Positions 58,510 through 64,000 of a stretch of DNA of 64,000 bases are shown here, piece after piece. The position numbers and the translations under genes are program-made. Each line of letters begins with the position of its first letter. Positions within the stretch are counted from its first letter, which is position 1. The notes under the pieces were generated by a model that saw only the letters and a program-made list of their open reading frames with translations, had not been told where the DNA came from and did not search any database. Origin of the DNA: Gavia stellata (taxonomy: Eukaryota; Chordata; Aves; Gaviiformes; Gaviidae); assembly GCF_030936135.1 (NCBI RefSeq), contig NC_082620.1, forward strand, positions 2,666,001 to 2,730,000. Reading direction: 5' to 3'.

Positions 58510-61500
58510 GGGAAGAGATGGAAAGCGATGGTTAGCACACGGCGGGATGCAAAAGCCGCGCAGCTACCATTTCGGTGGCCAGGATAACATCGTTTTATTC
58601 CACTAATGCTGGAAATCTAATTCCACCGCGCCTGCGGAGAGCACGTCAGCACATAACACGGCAGTCGGCAGCAGGATCTCTGCTGGCCGTAATCATCGCG
58701 ACCCTTTGCTACTTTCCCGGCTGCGATATCCACCAATCTTAGGAAAGAAACGAATTGCTAACATTTGCTAAGGACTTAGATTGACCATCCTTAGGAGCGT
58801 GACAACTGACCTCTTCACAGCACCAAAAAAAATGCCACCAAAATAAATTTCACTGCTTAGAGAAATGCTCCACACTTTACGGAGCTGAGCTGCCTTAGAC
58901 AAACGGCCATTGTCGATGCAAACTAACCTGAAACCGCTCAGAAACAAATCTCTAGCTGTACAACTTCTCTTTTTCCCCTCTTCGAGACGGAGCAGGGCTG
59001 TTGCGGCGCTGGCTGCCTGCCCGGCAATACCTCCCTGCCCGGAGAAGAGAAAGCAAAACTGCTGCTCTCCCAGCCGAGCTGTCCGAGCTCCGCCGTTCCC
59101 GACCCGCCGGACCAGGGGTGGGAACTCCTCCTCCACCGCCTCGAGTGAACGTCTGCGTTTCCTGAGTCACCAGGACCAGATGAGCTCGCTTTCCAAAAAT
59201 AAACACACCGAACCGCATCTCCTGGCCGCTCGCCTCCCTGAGCTCGGCTTGTGAAGACGGCTGCTGCGAGTGCAAGCCCTTCCTGCAAACCACGGGCGAG
59301 TAACTCCCATCCCTGCAGCAGAGCTCCCCCGTTTCCACCTGAGCGAGCCTTGCCGCAGCCTCCTTTGCAGCCTCCCAGTTTCACGCATGTGCCAAAACCC
59401 ACACGCAAACGTGCCACGGCATTCTCCTTGCCTCCCAGGCCCCGGTTTCTCGACGCTTGTTTGTGCTAGAAGGTCCCAAGCTTCACGTTTGCTTGTTTAG
59501 CTCGAGCGCAAGCCTAGTGTGCAGGGTCAAGGGCCAGAATAAACCAGCGTTCCCAGAAAACAGACCAGTTCCAGCCACTTGCAGGAAAAGACACGCACGC
59601 AAGCCCGGAGAGGAGAGGAGGAATCTCCAAAGGAGCTTCTCCATCGTAGCCCACTCACTGCCTGTGCCCAGCACGGCTTCGGAGACTCACCGAGGGATGT
59701 CCCAGCCCCTTTAGACGCAGCCCTGGTCCCACATCGGGGTTGTTGGCGTTCGCGTGGATCCAGGCAAGGCAAAGTCTTTGCTCCCACAGCCTGTCCGGGG
59801 TTATCAGGCGAACACGAGTTGCCAAGCCCTGCCCGACGGGAGCTGCCGGCAGGCAGGCAGGGGCAAGCCCGCCGTTCCCCGTAGCACGGCTCAGTGCCGT
59901 GCCCAGCCCCACTGCCAGGACCAGCGCCGGGCTGCTGCCATGCCGCACCGTCTGCCCCTTGGGGAAGGCATCCCCTGCCCCCCCAACCTGTCCCCGGCTT
60001 TAATTCGGTCCTAGCAAGCAGCTGCTGAGGATGCGGCACACGCTCCATCCGAAAGGTCCCCACCAACGCCCCGAGAGCAATCGCAACTCAGCAGCCCATC
60101 CTACCTGAGCGCTTCTGAGCCTGCGACCGCCGGTCCCAGAAGCGGCCTCTGCCCTCCTACACAAAGTCTTCGCTCTCCGCCTGCCCGCACCCTGCCCGCC
60201 GGGCACTGAGCGGGGAGCGACGCCTGTATAGAGCACTGCCCACCTCTACGCTTCCCAAACAGCCCCCTCGGCTCCGGAGAGCGCCTGCAATGCAAACTCA
60301 CCGCACGCTCACCGCGCTGCCCAGGCTCATAAAATCACGCACAAGGCATGTTGCATCACACGTCCTCTTCCTCCAGCCACCCTCCACTGCATCAGCCCCC
60401 GCTCCCGGCCGCGCCAGCGATGCCCGAACCCATGGTGAGGACCACCGAGGCTCTGATTTATCAGCACCCCTGCTTCTCATTTTGGGTCTTCCAAACTTGG
60501 CCGCATGGGCGGCTGTTGGGTTTTTCCTTACATATTTATCCAAATGAGGTCCCACCTCCATGCTGTTTGGCAAGGCATTTGACAAACAGATATCGGCCCG
60601 CTGAGATTTCACTTGCAAACTGCTGTGATGGCTTTGGGGCAGGGAAATTGTGCTGCACACACGGTGGGCACAGAAAACACGCAGGGCTGGTAACGTTTAC
60701 CCGTGGTGTATAAACCTCTGTGCCCATTCCCGATCTCTCTGGCTTCCCTTGGGCACCTCACCCCTGGAAGCGGACAGGACTCAAGCTTCTACATTATCTC
60801 TGTGCCTGAAAGTTTGCCGCAGATCCCTCGCTGTGCTGCCCTGCAGCCCAGGCAAATCAGATTAAAGCAGGAGACTTGACATACAAGTCTGTCTCTCCAT
60901 TGAATTAGCTCTTCTTTTGGCTTTCCAGAGCGCACTCCGATCGCTGCTTTAGCAATAACCCTGGTGCCCTGACGTCAGCGGCCAGAGAAGGGAGCTGCTG
61001 CTATCTCTGTCTCGGGTCCAGCGTCCCTGGCGCTGTCTGGAGCAGCGGGGACGGCTCCACCGAGATGGATACCGGTCAGCACGGCGAAAGGGTGCTGCAA
61101 CTTGAGGGTTCAGGGAAGCCCCAAACCAGCCACTGACTCGCCCCCAAAATCTCGCTGTGGCCGGTACTGCATCTCCAAGGTGGCATCTCCTGCAGCCGTC
61201 CGGAGCAGAGCAGGGTGGAGCAGCACACACACAGTGCCGTCCTGCCAGATCCAGCACTTGAGGAATTCCCTGCTCTGGTTGCACTGGTTTAATAACCCTC
61301 GAGGGATTTTTTCCTCCGTGATTTCTCCCGATTTGCTTACCACAGCCGCCCCAGAGCACTCTCCCACTGTGCAAAGCCCCAAGCACCCGACCCTTACTCG
61401 CCATCCTTATACCACATCAGGCGAGCCCGCTCTCTTCTTGCCCCCTCCAGCTTGCCGGCGCCGCAGAGCCGGGGCTCCCCTTGCCAACATCACCTCTCCA

Positions 61501-64000
61501 TCAGGCGGGCGAGCGGTAGCCAAGCACTCCGGCCCCCCTCCAGCCCACATCCTCTTCCCTCCACCCATGGCATGGGGTCTTCCCTGCAGCCAGACCCACC
61601 TTCGTCCCCATCCCACGCACGCCTGTGGCACTGCGCTGGCAATGATTTACACCAGGATCTCCGAATCATTAAACTCCACCGGCGCAGCGGCAAAGCTGGG
61701 GGCTCCCACGCCTCCTCCGCACTCGGCCGGGCTTCCCGCACCGCTCACTGGCTCTCTGCAGGCTGCCAGAGCCAAGGGACACTTTGCAACTTCTCTTGGG
61801 ACATTTCCGACTGTTAATTCGGCACGGGAGGACTTGGGATAAGCCCTTTCTTGAGCACAGCATGCCAACACGCCTGAACGCACCCCAAAGGCTTTTGGCA
61901 CGGGCACGCAGGCGGGGCGGCAGCAGATAGCATCTTCCCCTCTGCGGGAGACACCGGCCCTCCCTCCGCAACAACCGTCCCACCGCGGGGACGCAGACCC
62001 CCCCGACGGAGTCAGCCCTGGATCGTGCTCCACATCTCGGTGCTCCCGGTGAAACGCCAACGCCATCGGGGTGACTCACGAGGAAGCACGACACCCATCG
62101 CTGCCCACGGCGGCACCCATGCTCCTCTGCCCTCCGCAACCTTTGGATTTTTCCCCTCCCATGACATCACCTTCCCACTCACGCTCCAGCAGCAACACCT
62201 TTGTCATGGGATCACGAGAGATGAGTCTCCAGTTCGGGGAAGAGGTCAAACCCCGATGCAATCACAGGGCATGGGACGAGCTTGCTTGCAGGGCTTCCTT
62301 GCTCCCGAGCAGGAGTCGGAGCACGATACATGGCTCATAGCATGCCGCTGCGGAGCGACAAATCCCTTTGGAACCTGCCTCCGAAAGCCAGCGTGCAACT
62401 CCAGCACCTGCCGTAAAACGCGAGACTAATTTTGTGGAAAATGTTTTGGGGAAAAAAAAATAAAAAAATCTATTCTTCAAACATCCAAAGAGCCTAGAGC
62501 CCACTGCACGTTAGCTTACATCGGATGAGCGGAGCCACAGCTCTCCCTCTTCCCAAGCTGCTCCCAGGGCTGGCGGCGGTTCAGCACCCACCCCTTCCAG
62601 CTCCCTTCCCAAGTTACGGCCACGAGTTCCTCCAGCTCCTTTCAACAGCAATCCTCAACACCGGAGACCAGTTGCTCGTGCGCGGGCATTTCCAGAGAGC
62701 TTTACACCTTCTGGAGGCGGAGCTGGAGATCCCAGGGGGTTTGGCCCCAGCCCGGGGTCGAGCGAGCCCCAAAATGATGGGGGTAACACTGAGCCAGGCT
62801 GGGATTCACCCCACTGCGCAGCCCCGGCGCCGGGGGACGGTCAGCCCCACACCAGCTCCTCCGCAGCAGCGCCAGCGCGCAAGGTGCTACCTTCATCTCC
62901 ATGCTTACGCCCAGACTGCCTTCTCATTAACCACCCACCCTGCTAATTAGAGACCCCAGCACATCCTCACAAGCTCGTGCTCCGTAACTATTCCTGCAGC
63001 GGCAGTAACCTTGCGGAGAGCCCTCGTTACACACGGCTTCAATCCACCAGCAACACAAAACTCCACGTGGAGTCAGAAAACCAACAGGTCAGGACTCCGG
63101 CGATATTTTATCTTCTTTTTTTTGGCCTTTCTCGCTGCCCTCATTATACCTGCCCCAGCAGCAGGGACGTTTCTGGCCAGATGCAGCTCGGGGATGCAGG
63201 GAATTCCCCTGCCCCAGTGGGGAAAGCGGCGAGAGAAATACCCAGAAATACCCAGCTGAGCTGGGAAATGCAACATTGCTGCTAATTTAGCCAATTCCTG
63301 TTTATTTGGACTAACACCCAGCCCATTTTAGAGCATCTCACCAGGGAATACAGAGACCCGGAGGGACAGCCCCACGCAGACTATCAGAGCTTTTCCACGT
63401 TTTGCTGCTTAACCTTCCTGCCAAGAGCGCCCAGGAATGCACCCACGTTCACCGCTCTTTGCATTCCCTACAGGCATTTTAAGAGCTGTTTCACCATCTT
63501 TTTTATTTTATTTTTATTTTTAACAACCCCTCCCCAGTCCCACTCTTGCAGACAGCACCAGGCGAGCAGCAGCCTTTTCTTAAAACTCTGCACAAGGTGC
63601 TCCCCCCGTCCCAGCCCGGTGCCAGCCCACCCCGGAGGGTGAGCCCAGGGCCCCCGGCGCTGTGGCTTCCTGCAAAACAAGGGTGTCACGGGAAAGCAAA
63701 GGCTGCCCGGCCCGCTCGCGGGCTCAGAATGCCGCAACCCGCCCGGCCGGCCGCCGCGGCCACTGCAGCCACGCTGACGGCTGCAGAATAACAGCAACAG
63801 GGCTCGCAAAACACCCCATTTGCACAAGACAGCGCCCAGCCCTTCTCCAGCTGCTGGCATCTGCCACCGCCACCGCGTCCTTCCTAACTCCGGACACAGG
63901 CGGGCTATCAAGTCGCTACCGGTTTAAGAACTGGCACAGATCACACAAGCCCCAGTAACCGCATCCCCCGAGCCTTAATCATCACCCTGCGGCAGCCAGC
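58510..64000. other. TMEM51 5' intron or upstream region, no exon supported
   Basis: About 5.5 kb of GC-moderate DNA. In human the TMEM51 5' noncoding exons lie far upstream, so this is probably intron. CG-richer patches occur near 59.0-59.2 and 59.8-60.3 kb, but no TSS can be placed. A T/A-rich run lies at 63498-63525. No transposon or RNA gene was recognised. Confidence 0.45.

Noticed and set aside
58510-64000. A TMEM51 5' noncoding exon in the CG-richer patches near 59.1 or 60.1 kb
   Set aside because: Several GT donors are possible and nothing distinguishes one; without transcript data I would be guessing.

Overview
The window is bird nuclear DNA, probably from a microchromosome. CR1 LINE 3' fragments recur in both orientations, introns are short, the gene-bearing parts are GC-rich, and the gene order matches the block CASP9 - CTRC - EFHD2 - FHAD1 - TMEM51 known from human 1p36. 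CASP9 is on the + strand and converges on the other four, which are all on the - strand. This is the human arrangement inverted.

Layout. 1-1345: last intron, last coding exon and 3'UTR of CASP9. 1346-3345: intergenic DNA with one purine/poly-T tract. 3346-14640: about 11 kb of AT-rich DNA with no recognisable gene, packed with short foldbacks and local self-copies; its favourite words change in blocks and GC climbs from about 20% to about 42%. In mammals this interval holds the CELA2 elastase genes; here I see only one decayed elastase-like exon, at 15803-15904. 16477-18492: intact CTRC (8 coding exons, 268 aa, complete catalytic triad, TATA box). 20222-24573: EFHD2 (4 exons, 204 aa) with a G-rich minisatellite in intron 1. 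26302-52682: FHAD1 (28 coding exons, about 1250 aa, all phases closing), including a 19-nt micro-exon. 56292-58390: TMEM51 (2 coding exons, 250 aa). 58508-64000: the 5' side of TMEM51, with no exon I can support.

The genes are unrelated in job and share only ancestral linkage: an apoptosis protease, a pancreatic digestive protease, a calcium-binding actin regulator, a coiled-coil FHA protein and a two-pass membrane protein. I reassembled the genes by splice signals, reading-frame phase and resemblance to remembered family sequences. The most unusual object is the foldback-rich AT tract; both a real biological origin and a consensus/assembly artefact remain open. A second novelty is a minisatellite in FHAD1 that has copied the 5' splice site of the FHA-domain exon several times.
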